Numbered from the stretch's first letter, positions 8,176 to 18,239 are shown. The stretch is DNA of 64,000 nucleotides from Asticcacaulis sp. EMRT-3 (GCF_030027245.1 NZ_JASERT010000001.1:2720501-2784500), one strand, 5' to 3'. The notes: generated by a model from the sequence alone, not told the origin. Program-made: numbers and translations.

Positions 8176-9105
8176 ATGCGTCTGGCCTTTATGGGCACGC
8201 CCGAATTTGCCGTGAAGGCGCTGGCCGAACTGGTGGCGTCAGGCCATGAGATCGTTTGCGTCTATTCGCAGCCGCCCGCGCCGAAAGGCCGAGGTCAGGT
8301 CTTGTCGCCTTCACCCGTGCATCAGTTCGCCTCCGGCCTCGGCCTGGAGGTGCGCACGCCCAAATCGATGAAGACGCCGGAGGCCATAGCTGACTTTCAG
8401 GCGCTCGACATCGATGCCTGTGTCGTGGTGGCCTATGGCCAGATCCTGAAGGCCGAAGTGCTCGATCATCCGCCGCTGGGCTGCTTCAACCTGCACGCCT
8501 CGCTGTTGCCGCGCTGGCGTGGGGCCGCGCCGATCCAGCGCGCCATTATGGCGGGCGACGCCTTTACCGGCGTTGAGGTGATGCGGATGAGCGAAGGGCT
8601 GGATGAAGGCCCGGCGATTCTGTCGGGCCGCGTCGAAATCACCGCCGAGGATACCTTCCAGACCCTGCACGACAAGCTGGCCCTGTTGGGGGCTTCGCTG
8701 CTGCCGGTGGCGCTGGCGGCGGTGGAGCGCGGCGGGGCGAAAGAGCGCGCACAGACGGGCGAGGTCACCTATGCCCGCAAGATCAGCCCGCAAGAGGCGC
8801 GCATCGACTGGTCGCGTCCGGCGCGCGCGCTCGATTTCCATATTCGCGGCCTGTCGCCCTTTCCGGGCGCCTGGACGACCATGACCACGCCAAAGGGCGA
8901 ACAGCGCCTGAAAATCCTGATGTCGCGCCTGTGCGATGAGGTGTCGGGCGAGGTGCCGGGTACGCTTTTGCTGGGCGGATTGAAGGTGGCGACCGGCGAC
9001 GGCATTATCGAGCTTTTGCGCGTCCAGCGCGAAGGGCGCGCGGCGCAGGACGCCGCCGAATTTATCAAGGGCGCAGGGCTTAAGGCCGGGGACAGGCTGA
9101 TCTGA
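8176..9105 (+). CDS. fmt: Methionyl-tRNA formyltransferase
   Basis: Formylates Met-tRNA for initiation using 10-formyl-tetrahydrofolate. The 309-residue protein has the N-terminal '[19 protein letters not shown]', the catalytic block [18 protein letters not shown] with Asn105 and His107, and the C-terminal tRNA-binding domain starting near residue 205 ([18 protein letters not shown]). GGAG stands ahead of the ATG. The stop overlaps the truA ATG by one base, so the two are translationally coupled. Length and motifs are normal. Confidence 0.97.
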   Translation: MRLAFMGTPEFAVKALAELVASGHEIVCVYSQPPAPKGRGQVLSPSPVHQFASGLGLEVRTPKSMKTPEAIADFQALDIDACVVVAYGQILKAEVLDHPPLGCFNLHASLLPRWRGAAPIQRAIMAGDAFTGVEVMRMSEGLDEGPAILSGRVEITAEDTFQTLHDKLALLGASLLPVALAAVERGGAKERAQTGEVTYARKISPQEARIDWSRPARALDFHIRGLSPFPGAWTTMTTPKGEQRLKILMSRLCDEVSGEVPGTLLLGGLKVATGDGIIELLRVQREGRAAQDAAEFIKGAGLKAGDRLI

Positions 9106-9887
9106 TGCCGCGTTACAAGCTGCTGATCGAATATGACGGGCGGCCCTATTGCGGCTTTCAGGCGCAGGACAATCTGCCGACGGTTCAGGCGTCAATCGAA
9201 GCCGCCATCCGCAAATTCAGCGGCCAGACTTTGCGTATCAATACGGCAGGCCGCACCGATACGGGTGTCCATGCCACCGGTGCGGTGATCAGTTTTGATC
9301 TCGAAAAAGTCTGGCGGCCGCAGGTGGTGCGCGACGCCATCAATGCCCACCTGACGCCGGAGCCGATTGCCGTTCTGGCCGCCGAAATCATGGCGGACAG
9401 CGAGTTTTCGGCGCGCTTTTCGGCCACGGGACGCATGTATCTGTATCGTATTCTCAACCGCGAAGCGCCGCCCGCCCTCGATCAGGGCCGCGTCTGGCAC
9501 ATCAAGAAGCCGCTCGATGTGGCGGTGATGGCGCAGGCGGCCAAAGCCCTGATCGGCCATCACGATTTCACCACCTTCCGCTATATCGGCTGTCAGGCGG
9601 CAACCCCCGTCAAGACGCTTGATATAGCTCGTGTGGCGCGCCTTGGCGAAGAGGTGCATCTGGTTTTTGCGGCGCGTTCGTTTCTGCACAAGCAGGTGCG
9701 CTCAATGACCGGCACCCTGGCCGATGTTGGCTCGGGCCGTCTGCCGCCGGACTATGTGGCCAAGGCCCTGGCGGCGAAGGATCGCGCCAGATGCGGTCAG
9801 GTGGCCCCGGCGCACGGCCTTTATCTGACCCATGTCACCTATGAGGATGAGCCGAATTTCGAGAAATACGCCTCGATCAAGGCCTGA
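9105..9887 (+). CDS. truA: tRNA pseudouridine(38-40) synthase
   Basis: Converts uridines 38-40 in the anticodon arm of many tRNAs to pseudouridine. The catalytic motif AGRTDTGVHA carries Asp52, and the later 'RSFLHKQVRSMTGTLADVG' block is the second family signature. Length is 260 residues. The last 49 bases overlap the 3' end of dapE, which is transcribed from the opposite strand, an uncommonly large convergent overlap for two conserved genes. Confidence 0.97.
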   Translation: MPRYKLLIEYDGRPYCGFQAQDNLPTVQASIEAAIRKFSGQTLRINTAGRTDTGVHATGAVISFDLEKVWRPQVVRDAINAHLTPEPIAVLAAEIMADSEFSARFSATGRMYLYRILNREAPPALDQGRVWHIKKPLDVAVMAQAAKALIGHHDFTTFRYIGCQAATPVKTLDIARVARLGEEVHLVFAARSFLHKQVRSMTGTLADVGSGRLPPDYVAKALAAKDRARCGQVAPAHGLYLTHVTYEDEPNFEKYASIKA

Positions 9888-11011
9888 TAGGTTTCGCTCA
9901 AATCCTGAAGATCGGTCACGGATACGCTCTCATTGATCTGGTGCATGGTCTGACCCACCAGACCGAACTCGACCACCGGGCACAGGTCGCGGATAAAGCG
10001 CGCATCCGAGGTGCCGCCTGTGGTGGAGGGGTCGGCCTTGAGTTTCAGTTTCGTTTTGATCGTATCGAGGATCAGATCGACGAAATCACCCGGTTCGGTC
10101 AGGAAGGCCTCGCCTGACACCTGTGATTTGAAATCGATGCGGATCGGCGTGCCGTGGGCGTGCTTTTCGCACAGGCCCAGCAGCCAGGTATTCAGCGTCG
10201 TGCCGGTATGGCTGGGGTTGAAGCGGATATTGATGCGCGCGCTGGCCTGGGTGGGGATGACATTGGTGGTCGGGTTGCCGGTATCGATGGTGGTGATTTC
10301 GACATTTGACGGTGGAAAGCCCTGATAGCCACGATCGAGCACGCGCCCCTTGATCTCGGCCAGCAGATTGACCAGAACCGGCAGCGGATTAAGCGCCCGG
10401 TCGGGATAGGCGACATGGCCCTGTTTGCCGATGACCGTGAAGGTGGCGTTGAGGCTGCCGCGTCGCCCCACCTTGATCATATCGCCGAGTTTCTCAGCCG
10501 ATGTCGGCTCACCGACAATGCAGTGATCGATGACCTCGCCTTTTTCCTTCAGGTGCTCAACCACCTTTTTCGTGCCGTTGACGGCGTCGCCTTCTTCATC
10601 GCCGGTGATCAGGAAGGACAGGCTGCCGGGCAGTTCGGGCAGGCGCGAAACCGCCGCGATCCAGGCGGCGATAGCCCCCTTCATATCGACCGCGCCGCGT
10701 CCGGTCAGATAGCCGTCATGCACTTCGCCGCCAAACGGATCATAGCGCCACAAATCGCGCACGCCCGACGGCACCACATCGGTATGACCGGCAAAGCACA
10801 GATTAGGCGAGCTACGGCCACGGCGGGCATAGAGGTTTTCTATTTTGCCAAAGGTCAGCCGCGTGCAGGTAAAGCCAAGCCGTTCGAGCGCGCTTTGCAC
10901 CACATCCATAGCGCCGGCGTCGGCGGGCGTGATCGAGGGGCGGCGGATCAGCGCCTGGGTCAGGGCCAGCGCATCGACGATTTTTTTCAACTGAGTATCT
11001 GTTTTCACCAT
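9839..11011 (-). CDS. dapE: Succinyl-diaminopimelate desuccinylase
   Basis: M20 zinc peptidase-family enzyme that hydrolyses N-succinyl-LL-diaminopimelate in lysine and peptidoglycan precursor synthesis. Metal-site motifs are visible in order: FAGHTDVVP, GRGAVDMKG, ITGDEEGDAVNGT, IVGEPTSAE and the C-terminal MHQINESV. Length is 390 residues, normal for the family. The start ATG at 11011 faces the MFS gene with an 82-base divergent gap. The 3' end overlaps truA by 49 bases. No other dap gene is adjacent here. Confidence 0.95.
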   Translation of the reverse strand: MVKTDTQLKKIVDALALTQALIRRPSITPADAGAMDVVQSALERLGFTCTRLTFGKIENLYARRGRSSPNLCFAGHTDVVPSGVRDLWRYDPFGGEVHDGYLTGRGAVDMKGAIAAWIAAVSRLPELPGSLSFLITGDEEGDAVNGTKKVVEHLKEKGEVIDHCIVGEPTSAEKLGDMIKVGRRGSLNATFTVIGKQGHVAYPDRALNPLPVLVNLLAEIKGRVLDRGYQGFPPSNVEITTIDTGNPTTNVIPTQASARINIRFNPSHTGTTLNTWLLGLCEKHAHGTPIRIDFKSQVSGEAFLTEPGDFVDLILDTIKTKLKLKADPSTTGGTSDARFIRDLCPVVEFGLVGQTMHQINESVSVTDLQDLSETYQALIEAYFSKFGSSS

Positions 11012-11093
11012 GCCCTCTGCTGTAAAACCCTTTAGGCAGCGGGGAAAGGCTTAACCGGCTGTGTAACGCATTTTTTGACCAGGTTTCCCTTCA

Positions 11094-12386
11094 GTGAGCA
11101 CACCCCCAGGCGATCCGGCTGCCGCGCCACCGGTTTCCGACGACCCGCCCCCGCAACCGGAAGATAACCGCCATCCGTTGCAAATCGCCGATTTTCGCAC
11201 CTTCTGGCTGTCGCGCGTCTGTAGTGTACTCGGCACCTCGGCCCAGAGCGCGGCCATCGCCTGGCAGGTCTATGATCTGGTGCGGCAAAGGGCCAGCATC
11301 GCCGAATCGGCGCTCTATGTCGGCTTGATCGGGCTGGCGCAGTTCCTGACCCTGTTCGCCTTCACCATACCGGCGGGCATTGTGGCCGACCGCTATGACC
11401 GCCGCCGCATCATCACCCTCGTTCTGATTGCCCAACTGGTGCTGTCGTGCGGTTTTCTCGCCTATTCCTTATTGCCGCATCCGCCCTTCTGGGGGCTGTT
11501 CGCACTGAGCGGCGTGCTGGGGGCCTTGCGCGCCTTCAGCGCTCCGGCCAGTTCCGCCATCGGGCCGATGCTGGTGCCGCGTCACGTCCTGCCGCGCGCC
11601 ATCGCCGTCAATTCGATGGCGATGCAGACCGGCATGATCGTTGGCCCGGCGCTGGGCGGCGTGCTGGTCGGGGTGTCGCCCGGTTTTGCCTATGGTTTCT
11701 GCGCCGTCCTGTCGCTGATCGCCGCTGTTTTGAGCCTGATGATCCGCACCGATACCCGGCCCGATGCGCCGACCGTGCCGAAAATGACCATGCTGAAGGA
11801 AGGCATGGTCTATATCTGGGAAAACAAGGTGGTGCTGGGCGCGATTTCGCTCGATCTGTTCGCCGTGCTGCTGGGCGGGGCCACGGCTTTGATGCCGATC
11901 TATGTCAAGGACATCCTGCACGCCGGGCCGCAGATGTTTGGTCTGTTGCGCGGCGCGCCGGCCATCGGCGCCATCGCCATGTCGTTTTATCTGTCGCAAT
12001 GGCCGCTGCGTCGCCATGCCGGGCCGTGGATGTATGGCGGGGTGGCGGTGTTCGGTCTGGCCACCATCGTGTTCGGCCTGTCGCGCCAGATCGGCCTGTC
12101 GATCTTAGCCATGATCGTGCTGGGGGCGGCGGATATGATCAGCGTCTATGTGCGCGGCACCCTGGTGCAGATCGTCACGCCCAACCACATGCGCGGGCGC
12201 GTGGGCTCGGTGTCCTATCTGTTTATCGGAGCGTCCAACGAACTGGGTGAGTTCGAAACCGGCCTTGTGGCGCGGATCATCGGGCCGGTGGGGGCCGCCC
12301 TGTTTGGCGGGATCGGTTCGCTGATCGTGACGGGAACGTGGATTCGCCTGTTTCCGGCGCTCTACAAGACAGATAGGCTGGAATAA
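11094..12386 (+). CDS. MFS transporter, enterobactin-exporter (EntS/MFS_3) type
   Basis: A 430-residue major facilitator with about twelve hydrophobic segments after a Pro-rich cytoplasmic N-terminus. The loop motif VADRYDRRRII between segments 2 and 3, and 'RAFSAPASSAIGPMLVPR', are typical of the EntS/MFS_3 exporters. The start codon is GTG at 11094, with a weak AGG upstream. Substrate is unknown; membership in this subgroup suggests export of a siderophore or drug, but nothing nearby makes a siderophore. The gene ends 15 bases from the end of the convergent peptidase gene. Confidence 0.85.
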   Translation: MSTPPGDPAAAPPVSDDPPPQPEDNRHPLQIADFRTFWLSRVCSVLGTSAQSAAIAWQVYDLVRQRASIAESALYVGLIGLAQFLTLFAFTIPAGIVADRYDRRRIITLVLIAQLVLSCGFLAYSLLPHPPFWGLFALSGVLGALRAFSAPASSAIGPMLVPRHVLPRAIAVNSMAMQTGMIVGPALGGVLVGVSPGFAYGFCAVLSLIAAVLSLMIRTDTRPDAPTVPKMTMLKEGMVYIWENKVVLGAISLDLFAVLLGGATALMPIYVKDILHAGPQMFGLLRGAPAIGAIAMSFYLSQWPLRRHAGPWMYGGVAVFGLATIVFGLSRQIGLSILAMIVLGAADMISVYVRGTLVQIVTPNHMRGRVGSVSYLFIGASNELGEFETGLVARIIGPVGAALFGGIGSLIVTGTWIRLFPALYKTDRLE

Positions 12387-12401
12387 GGTCGGTTGAAATA
12401 G

Positions 12402-13889
12402 CTATTTCATGCCGCGCGTTGTGGACAGGCCAGAGCGCAAAGGCATCAGGCTGTTGACGCGCACGGGGCTGGCTTCGGTTTGCGCCAGGGCGGTACTGGC
12501 CGGAAGCGTGGTGCTGTTTTCGTCCTGAAAATGGTAGGAACCGGTATTGACGGCCAGCGCGCCGGAATTGGCATCGTCGCCTGTATGGGTTTCGGCCATA
12601 GCGATCATCGTATCGATGGCGCGTTTGCGGGCGCGGAAGGCCACCATATCCTGACCTTGCAGCACATTGGAATCGGGCACCTTGGCGCTTTTCGGGTCGA
12701 TCGGGTGACCATTTTGCCAGACTTCAAAGTGCAGGTGCGGCCCGGTGGAATGTCCCGTGGTGCCGACATAGCCGATGATCTGGCCCTGGGTGACGTGCTG
12801 GCCCGGCTTGACGGCGATGGCCGACATGTGGCCGTAGCCCGTTTCCCATTCGGCATTATGGCGCAGGCGCACCCAGCGTCCGTAACCGCCCCACCATTTG
12901 GCATCTTCCACCACGCCATCGCCGGCGGCCATGATCGGCGTGCCGGTAGGGGCGGCAAAATCGATGCCGGTGTGCATCTTGCTGAAACCGAGGAAGGGAT
13001 CGGAGCGCCGCCCGAACGGTGAGGAGATGCGCGCGCCATATACCGGGGTTGTCAGAAGGAAGCCTTTGATATTCTTGCCATTCTGATCGTAATATTCGAT
13101 CTGGCTGTCGCCCTTGGGCTGGAACGAATAGAAGCGGTCAACACCGCTTTTGGCATTGATTTCGGCATAGAGCAGATTGCCGGCCTCAACCGTGCGGCCG
13201 CTTTCGGTCACCTTGCGGTCGAACACCAGCTTGAAGGTATCGCCTGACTGAATATCGCGCTCAAAATCGAGCTTGTGGGCAAACAGCTTGACCACCTGGG
13301 CGGTGAGCGACGGCGTGGCACCGAGCGCCGCCGCCGAGGTGAACAAGGAGCCATTGATCGTGCCGATGGCGACGCGGCGTTCATCACGCACTGATTCTTC
13401 GAGGGCGCGCAGACGCATGGCGCCGTCGCGCGCCGTGGTCAGGGTCAGTTGGCGGGCCGGGCCGGTGCGCAGGGTCAGACCCAGAAGCTGGGCCGGGGCA
13501 TCGCCGCCATTGGCAGGACGGGCAATGGCGGCCTCTATGCTGAGGCCCGCTTTAAGATTCTTCAGATTGAACGCCTGCGACAGCAGGGTGACGGCGGCCC
13601 TGGCCTCGGCGGGGGCCACGCCCATGCGCGCCACGGCGTCGGCCAGGGTTTCACCGGCGCGCAGCGAAATGGGCATATCGACCGGCTGGCTGTAACCGGG
13701 GCGCGTGGCGGCTTCGGCATAGGCTCTGGTTTCCAGCGACATGCTGGCGGCGGGATCCATAGGCTGAACGAGGCCGGGCAGGGGTTGCAGGACGCGCCAC
13801 AACAGGCTCACCACGGTGACGGCGGCGGCGCTGGCCAGGATCATCGGCGTCAGTCTTACAGGTTGGCGACGGGGATCAAGTTGAGCCAT
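12402..13889 (-). CDS. M23 (LytM) family metallopeptidase, membrane anchored
   Basis: A 495-residue envelope protein expected to cleave peptidoglycan cross-links or to activate amidases. After a short basic N-terminus there is one membrane segment (about 15-32), a mostly alpha/beta stalk, and a C-terminal LytM domain (about 300-400). HTGIDFAAP and GPHLHFEVW supply the His/Asp/His zinc ligands, together with YGHMSAIAVKPG, so the peptidase looks active. The C-terminal 100 residues are low complexity. A CtrA-type TTAA-N7-TTAA site lies 266 bases upstream of the start in the long divergent intergenic region. It may be a cell-cycle-timed wall hydrolase, but that is inference. Confidence 0.9.
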   Translation of the reverse strand: MAQLDPRRQPVRLTPMILASAAAVTVVSLLWRVLQPLPGLVQPMDPAASMSLETRAYAEAATRPGYSQPVDMPISLRAGETLADAVARMGVAPAEARAAVTLLSQAFNLKNLKAGLSIEAAIARPANGGDAPAQLLGLTLRTGPARQLTLTTARDGAMRLRALEESVRDERRVAIGTINGSLFTSAAALGATPSLTAQVVKLFAHKLDFERDIQSGDTFKLVFDRKVTESGRTVEAGNLLYAEINAKSGVDRFYSFQPKGDSQIEYYDQNGKNIKGFLLTTPVYGARISSPFGRRSDPFLGFSKMHTGIDFAAPTGTPIMAAGDGVVEDAKWWGGYGRWVRLRHNAEWETGYGHMSAIAVKPGQHVTQGQIIGYVGTTGHSTGPHLHFEVWQNGHPIDPKSAKVPDSNVLQGQDMVAFRARKRAIDTMIAMAETHTGDDANSGALAVNTGSYHFQDENSTTLPASTALAQTEASPVRVNSLMPLRSGLSTTRGMK

Positions 13890-14432
13890 GAACGCGGTAA
13901 CATCCTTGCCTAGGTTCGCTGAAAACAGGCTGTTCCATCAAATTTGGCATTTCAGATGTCCTGAAATCCCCGGCCAAACCCGCCTCGCCCTGACCGAAAT
14001 CACTCAAAAGAAAACCGGCGTCGGCTTTGAGCCTTGTTATCCCAAACCTGCTTACGCCAAAAAAAGGCGAAAATGAGGCGCGCTCACAGCTCACAGCGCT
14101 GAATCTGTCAGGCCGTTCGGGCCTTACCGGTGCTGGAATCCTGCTGAAAACAGGTTAACAAGGTGTTAAGATGTGGAGATGTGGGCGCATTCGCCTGTCA
14201 GGAGATTTTTTCACGAGGGCTTTATAAGTTGTGGAAAAATGCCGAACTCCCCATTTTACGGCCATGCGGCGGTCTGTGGCGAAATGCGGCGGGCGATGAG
14301 GCATGACAGGCGTTTTTTGCGTCATTTCGGCACAAAATATAAACAAGCCTCCATTTTTTTAACAGGTTGTGGTGATACTGACGTTAGACTCACCGATAGA
14401 AAGTCAACAAAAAGGTTTGAAATCCGCCACCT
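13890..14432. other. Long divergent intergenic region with a CtrA-type box
   Basis: This stretch lies between the M23 peptidase and the YdbH-like gene, which are transcribed outward. It is richer in A/T runs than its neighbours. The only motif I can support is TTAA-CAAGGTG-TTAA at 14155-14169, a full CtrA-type site. Several possible -10 sequences exist but none is convincing. The short ORFs here lack ribosome sites and recognisable protein sequence. Confidence 0.5.
14155..14169. promoter_or_regulatory. CtrA-type box TTAA-N7-TTAA
   Basis: TTAACAAGGTGTTAAG matches the CtrA half-site spacing exactly, with the last consensus base G instead of C. It lies 266 bases before the M23 peptidase and 264 bases before the YdbH-like gene, so either could be controlled. 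Confidence 0.4.
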
Positions 14433-17400
14433 ATGACTTCGCCTGTTTCCCTTCATGATGATGACGCTTTGTGGTTTCCCGTGGCCGTGGGCGCGGGCGA
14501 AAGCTTTTCGCGTCCCATAGGCGCGGATGGCGCGGCCCGGCATGAGGGTGAGGAGGACGGCATCGGTCTGCCGCGACGCACGGGCACATCAGACGGCGGG
14601 CCGAAAGGGCCTAAGAAAAGAGGCGGTGTGCGGGCATCGAGCTGGCTGTGGCTGACCCTGTGGGGCGCGGCGGCGGCGGGTATTGTCGTCTATGCCGCGC
14701 GCAAGGATATTGCCGCCGAAATCGCGCAGGGCTGGCTCAGCAGCCAGGGCGCGCACGGGCGCGTGCATTTCGACCAGTTGAGCCTCAGCCATGCCGAGGG
14801 CAGCCTGCTGATAGGGCCGCCAGGCCAGCCCGATTTCAGCCTTGATCATTTTGAGGTCGATTACACGCTCAATCCATTCGCGCGCGCCGGTTTGCCACTG
14901 GCGCGGGTGACGCGGGCGCGTCTCGTGCATCCGGTCATGCAGATGGCGCTGCATGATGGCAAGCTGAGCTACGGCTCGCTCGACAGGCTGGTGCAAAACA
15001 TCCTGAGCGCTCCGCCTTCCAAGGCACCGCCGCCGCACGATATTCTGGTCGAAAACCTGTCGGTGCGGCTGGCCACTGATTACGGCCCGATGCGCGGGCT
15101 TGGCAATATCAGCCTGCATGACGGGCAGTTGACCTCGCTCAATCTGAACATTCCTGCCGGTCATTTCAGCGGGCCTCTGGGTGAGGGCGATCTGGGGGAG
15201 GCGCAGATTCTGGCGCGTTCGGTGCAAACGGCGCAAAATGGCGAACAATTGCACCTTCAGGCGCGGCTGACCGGCGATAACTGGCGCATCGGCGAAAACG
15301 GCAGTCCTGTCGAGGATGTCAATGATGGTGAAATGGTGGCGGCCAGCGATGTGGCGTTGACGCTCGACGCCTTGCTGCCATACCGCAAATCGAAATCGCT
15401 GGAGGACGCCTTCAGCGGCGCCAGCGAAGCCACGCTGACCGCACAGAGCGCGATGGTGGCGACGGGCGGCACGGTTTTCGATGGCCTCGACGCCACGCTG
15501 AAACTGGCCGGTTCGCTTAAAAGCGGCGCGTCCAGCGGCGGATTCAATGGCGCAGCCTACCTGTCGGCCAATGCCGGGGCGGTTCATAGCGGCGTGCTCG
15601 ATGCGCGTTCGCTGCATCTGACCGGCGACAAGCTGGCCTTGCAGACCCAGTATAATAACCGGACGGGCGTTACCCTGTCGCTCAACGGGCCGGTGAACGG
15701 GCAGATCGGTCACCTGCAACAGGGTGATCTTGCCATCGACGATGCGGCGGTCGATCTTGGCCGTCTGGTGCTGGTCAGCGATTCGGGCGGCGCTCAGGCC
15801 GATTTCGACGGCCAGATGCGTCTGGGACGGCTGGCTTCGGGCGGTGCGGCCCTGACTCAGGCGCGGCTGCGCCTGACGGGGGAAGGGCGCAGCGATGCGG
15901 CCTCCGGCGGCTGGAGCCTGACGGCGCAGAGCGACATCGACGCCAGCGGTCATTATGGTGGCCTCGATGCGGCGGCGCAAGGTCGGGCGGCGCGGGTTGC
16001 GGTGACGGCGGCACCCGGCGCGCCTGTGCCTGCCCAACCGGCCGATGCGATGGTGGCGCTTGATCGTGGCTTTGATCACTTTGCCCTGCACGCTCAAGGT
16101 ATTGGCCTTAACCTGGCCTCGGGCGGCGGCGATACAGGCACACACATCACCTTGCGCCTCAAGGATCAGCTTGCGCTCGATCTGGCGGGGGGCGGTCAGG
16201 TCATTGTCAAGCCGGTCAGTGGCAAGGCCCTGTTCGACAGCCAGTCGGGCGGCGCGCTGACCGCGGCTTTAAGCGGGCCCGACCTGCCGCAAGGCACGCT
16301 CGATGTCAGCGGTTTCGGCCTCGATCCGCACGGTAATGCGGTGGGGCAGTATCATCTGGCAGGGCGGCTGGATGTCGCACCTGTGGCGGGGGCGCAGTTT
16401 GACGGGCAGGGCCGGTTTGCCACGACGCCCGACGGCGGCTTGACGGCCAGCCTGACCGATCCGGCCAGCTTTACGGCGGCTTCGGCGGAACTGGGTGATC
16501 ATGTCGAGCATCTGAAGGCAACCATCATACCCGATCAGCAACCGCTTCTGCGCATGACGCCGCAAGGCTGGCATGTGGCGGCCAGCTATGACGGCCTGAG
16601 CTTTGACGCACCCAATGAGCAGGTGGCTTTTGGCGGCGGCAAGGGTGACTTCACGGCCTTTTCGATCCCCGGCAGCGAGGCCACCGGCCTGACGGCGGCG
16701 CTCTTGTCAGGGCAGGTCAGCGATGCGCTGACCGGCGCTGCCACACGCTTTCATCCCTTGCAGATTCAAGGCGCTATGAAGCAAAATGCCCAGGCCATGA
16801 CCGGGCGCTTCTATGCCGCGACGCCGCAGGCCAAGGGCGCGGATGGCCAGCCCTTGCGGATCGCGCAGATCGACCTTGATAATGGCGTCACCAGCGGACG
16901 CGGCAGCCTGACCTTTAAAACGCTCGATCTCAGCTTCTCACCACAGGGTCTGCAACCGGCGCAACTGACCCCGATGGCCTCGGCCTTCAGCCATGTGACG
17001 GGCCAGGCGAGCTTTACCGGCGGTTTTAACTGGGTGGCCGATAAGGTGACGAGCGGCGGGGTTCTGACCCTTGACGGGCTGGATTTCACCGGTGCCACCG
17101 GGGTTTCGCAAGGGCTGAACGGCAAGCTCAGCTTCACCTCTTTGTCGCCGCTCACCTCCGGCCCCGATCAGCGCATCAGCGTAGCCACGATGCAGGCAGG
17201 GCTGCCGTTGAGTGATCTCGAAGTGGGTATGCAGTTTTTCGGCGACCGGCTGGCCATTGACGAGGCGCATGTCATGACGCCGGGCGGGCAGGTGCGCTTT
17301 GAGCCGATGGATATTCCGTTCGACACCGCCACGCCCATCCACGGCACCATTGCCTTCGACGGGCTCGATTTCGGCAAGATTGTCGCCGCCACCAGCCTGG

Positions 17401-17948
17401 CCACCAGTATGAGTTTTGACGGCACCCTGACTGGACGCCTGCCCTTTGCGGTCGATAACGGCCATTTCACGGTCAGCAATGGCAGCATGGCTTCGGACAG
17501 GCCGGGGCGCATTTCTGTGAAGCGTCAGGCCGTCACCGGGGTGGACGCCACGGGCAATGTGACCAGCAAGGATATAGCCCCCGGCACGGCTGCCGTGGCC
17601 GCCGCCAATGCCGACGCGGTGGCGGCTTCCGATCCGAATTTCAACCCGTTCCAGGATCTCGCCTATCAGGCCATCGAGCATATCAGCTACGACGAAATCG
17701 ACGCCAAGGTGAATTCGCAGGCGGGCGGCATTCTCGACAACAGCTTCCATATCAAGGGTTCTTTCGATCCGCCGCAAAAGCAGAAGGCGACGATCAGCCT
17801 GTTCGACTATATCAGCGGCGCCTGGATGAAGAAGCCGATCAAGCTGCCTTCGGGCACGCCGGTGGAACTGTATCTCGATGTGCCGGTCAATCTCGATGAA
17901 ATCCTCGGCGATCTGGGCGCTTACAGCAGCGATACGGCAGGGAAATAG
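14433..17948 (+). CDS. ydbH: YdbH-family AsmA-like intermembrane phospholipid transport protein
   Basis: Large envelope protein of 1171 residues. After a cytoplasmic N-terminus there is a single membrane anchor (about 67-87) and then a very long beta-rich periplasmic region, as in the TamB/YhdP/YdbH group that moves phospholipids to the outer membrane. The C-terminal block around 'YDEIDAKVNSQAGGILDNSF' and 'LPSGTPVELYLDVPVNLDEI' matches the conserved end of YdbH proteins, which docks on YnbE. The next two genes encode YnbE and YdbL homologues, which makes the assignment firm. The protein is longer than I recall for E. coli YdbH (under 900 residues), and its soluble N-terminal extension of about 60 residues is unusual. 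Confidence 0.87.
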   Translation: MTSPVSLHDDDALWFPVAVGAGESFSRPIGADGAARHEGEEDGIGLPRRTGTSDGGPKGPKKRGGVRASSWLWLTLWGAAAAGIVVYAARKDIAAEIAQGWLSSQGAHGRVHFDQLSLSHAEGSLLIGPPGQPDFSLDHFEVDYTLNPFARAGLPLARVTRARLVHPVMQMALHDGKLSYGSLDRLVQNILSAPPSKAPPPHDILVENLSVRLATDYGPMRGLGNISLHDGQLTSLNLNIPAGHFSGPLGEGDLGEAQILARSVQTAQNGEQLHLQARLTGDNWRIGENGSPVEDVNDGEMVAASDVALTLDALLPYRKSKSLEDAFSGASEATLTAQSAMVATGGTVFDGLDATLKLAGSLKSGASSGGFNGAAYLSANAGAVHSGVLDARSLHLTGDKLALQTQYNNRTGVTLSLNGPVNGQIGHLQQGDLAIDDAAVDLGRLVLVSDSGGAQADFDGQMRLGRLASGGAALTQARLRLTGEGRSDAASGGWSLTAQSDIDASGHYGGLDAAAQGRAARVAVTAAPGAPVPAQPADAMVALDRGFDHFALHAQGIGLNLASGGGDTGTHITLRLKDQLALDLAGGGQVIVKPVSGKALFDSQSGGALTAALSGPDLPQGTLDVSGFGLDPHGNAVGQYHLAGRLDVAPVAGAQFDGQGRFATTPDGGLTASLTDPASFTAASAELGDHVEHLKATIIPDQQPLLRMTPQGWHVAASYDGLSFDAPNEQVAFGGGKGDFTAFSIPGSEATGLTAALLSGQVSDALTGAATRFHPLQIQGAMKQNAQAMTGRFYAATPQAKGADGQPLRIAQIDLDNGVTSGRGSLTFKTLDLSFSPQGLQPAQLTPMASAFSHVTGQASFTGGFNWVADKVTSGGVLTLDGLDFTGATGVSQGLNGKLSFTSLSPLTSGPDQRISVATMQAGLPLSDLEVGMQFFGDRLAIDEAHVMTPGGQVRFEPMDIPFDTATPIHGTIAFDGLDFGKIVAATSLATSMSFDGTLTGRLPFAVDNGHFTVSNGSMASDRPGRISVKRQAVTGVDATGNVTSKDIAPGTAAVAAANADAVAASDPNFNPFQDLAYQAIEHISYDEIDAKVNSQAGGILDNSFHIKGSFDPPQKQKATISLFDYISGAWMKKPIKLPSGTPVELYLDVPVNLDEILGDLGAYSSDTAGK

Positions 17949-18056
17949 AGGCAGGCGGCGGTTCATGCCGAATCTGCGCCAATAAGCCGTTCCGTTCAGC
18001 CCCGGTTCAGCCTATACAGGCCTATGATGCGGTCATGATGATCTGAGGAGCCCTGT

Positions 18057-18239
18057 ATGAAAACACTAATCGCTCTGGCGACCGCCGCCTTATGCGCCTC
18101 TGCGCTGGCGGCCTGTACGCCTTCGGTGAATGTCAATGTCAATCTGGCGCCGATCTATGCCAAGCTTGATGTCAATGTGAAGGTTCAGCTCGATCAGGAC
18201 GTGAAGGCCCTGGTGCAGCAGAATCCTGACCTGTTCTAA
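18057..18239 (+). CDS. ynbE: YnbE family outer-membrane lipoprotein
   Basis: A 60-residue lipoprotein with a signal peptide ending in the lipobox LAAC (Cys19). The mature part, PSVNVNVNLAPIYAKLDVNV followed by KVQLDQDV, matches the small YnbE family. In E. coli YnbE forms stacked beta-strands in the periplasm and pairs with the C-terminus of YdbH to complete a bridge to the outer membrane. A strong ribosome site (TGAGGAG) precedes the ATG. It lies between ydbH and ydbL in the conserved order. Confidence 0.88.
   Translation: MKTLIALATAALCASALAACTPSVNVNVNLAPIYAKLDVNVKVQLDQDVKALVQQNPDLF

Noticed and set aside
14173..14436. 87-residue plus-strand ORF in the long intergenic region
   Set aside because: No ribosome site, no family resemblance, and it overlaps the likely promoter of the YdbH-like gene.
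14589..16145. 518-residue minus-strand ORF
   Set aside because: Antisense to the YdbH-like gene, no domain, Arg-rich low-quality composition.
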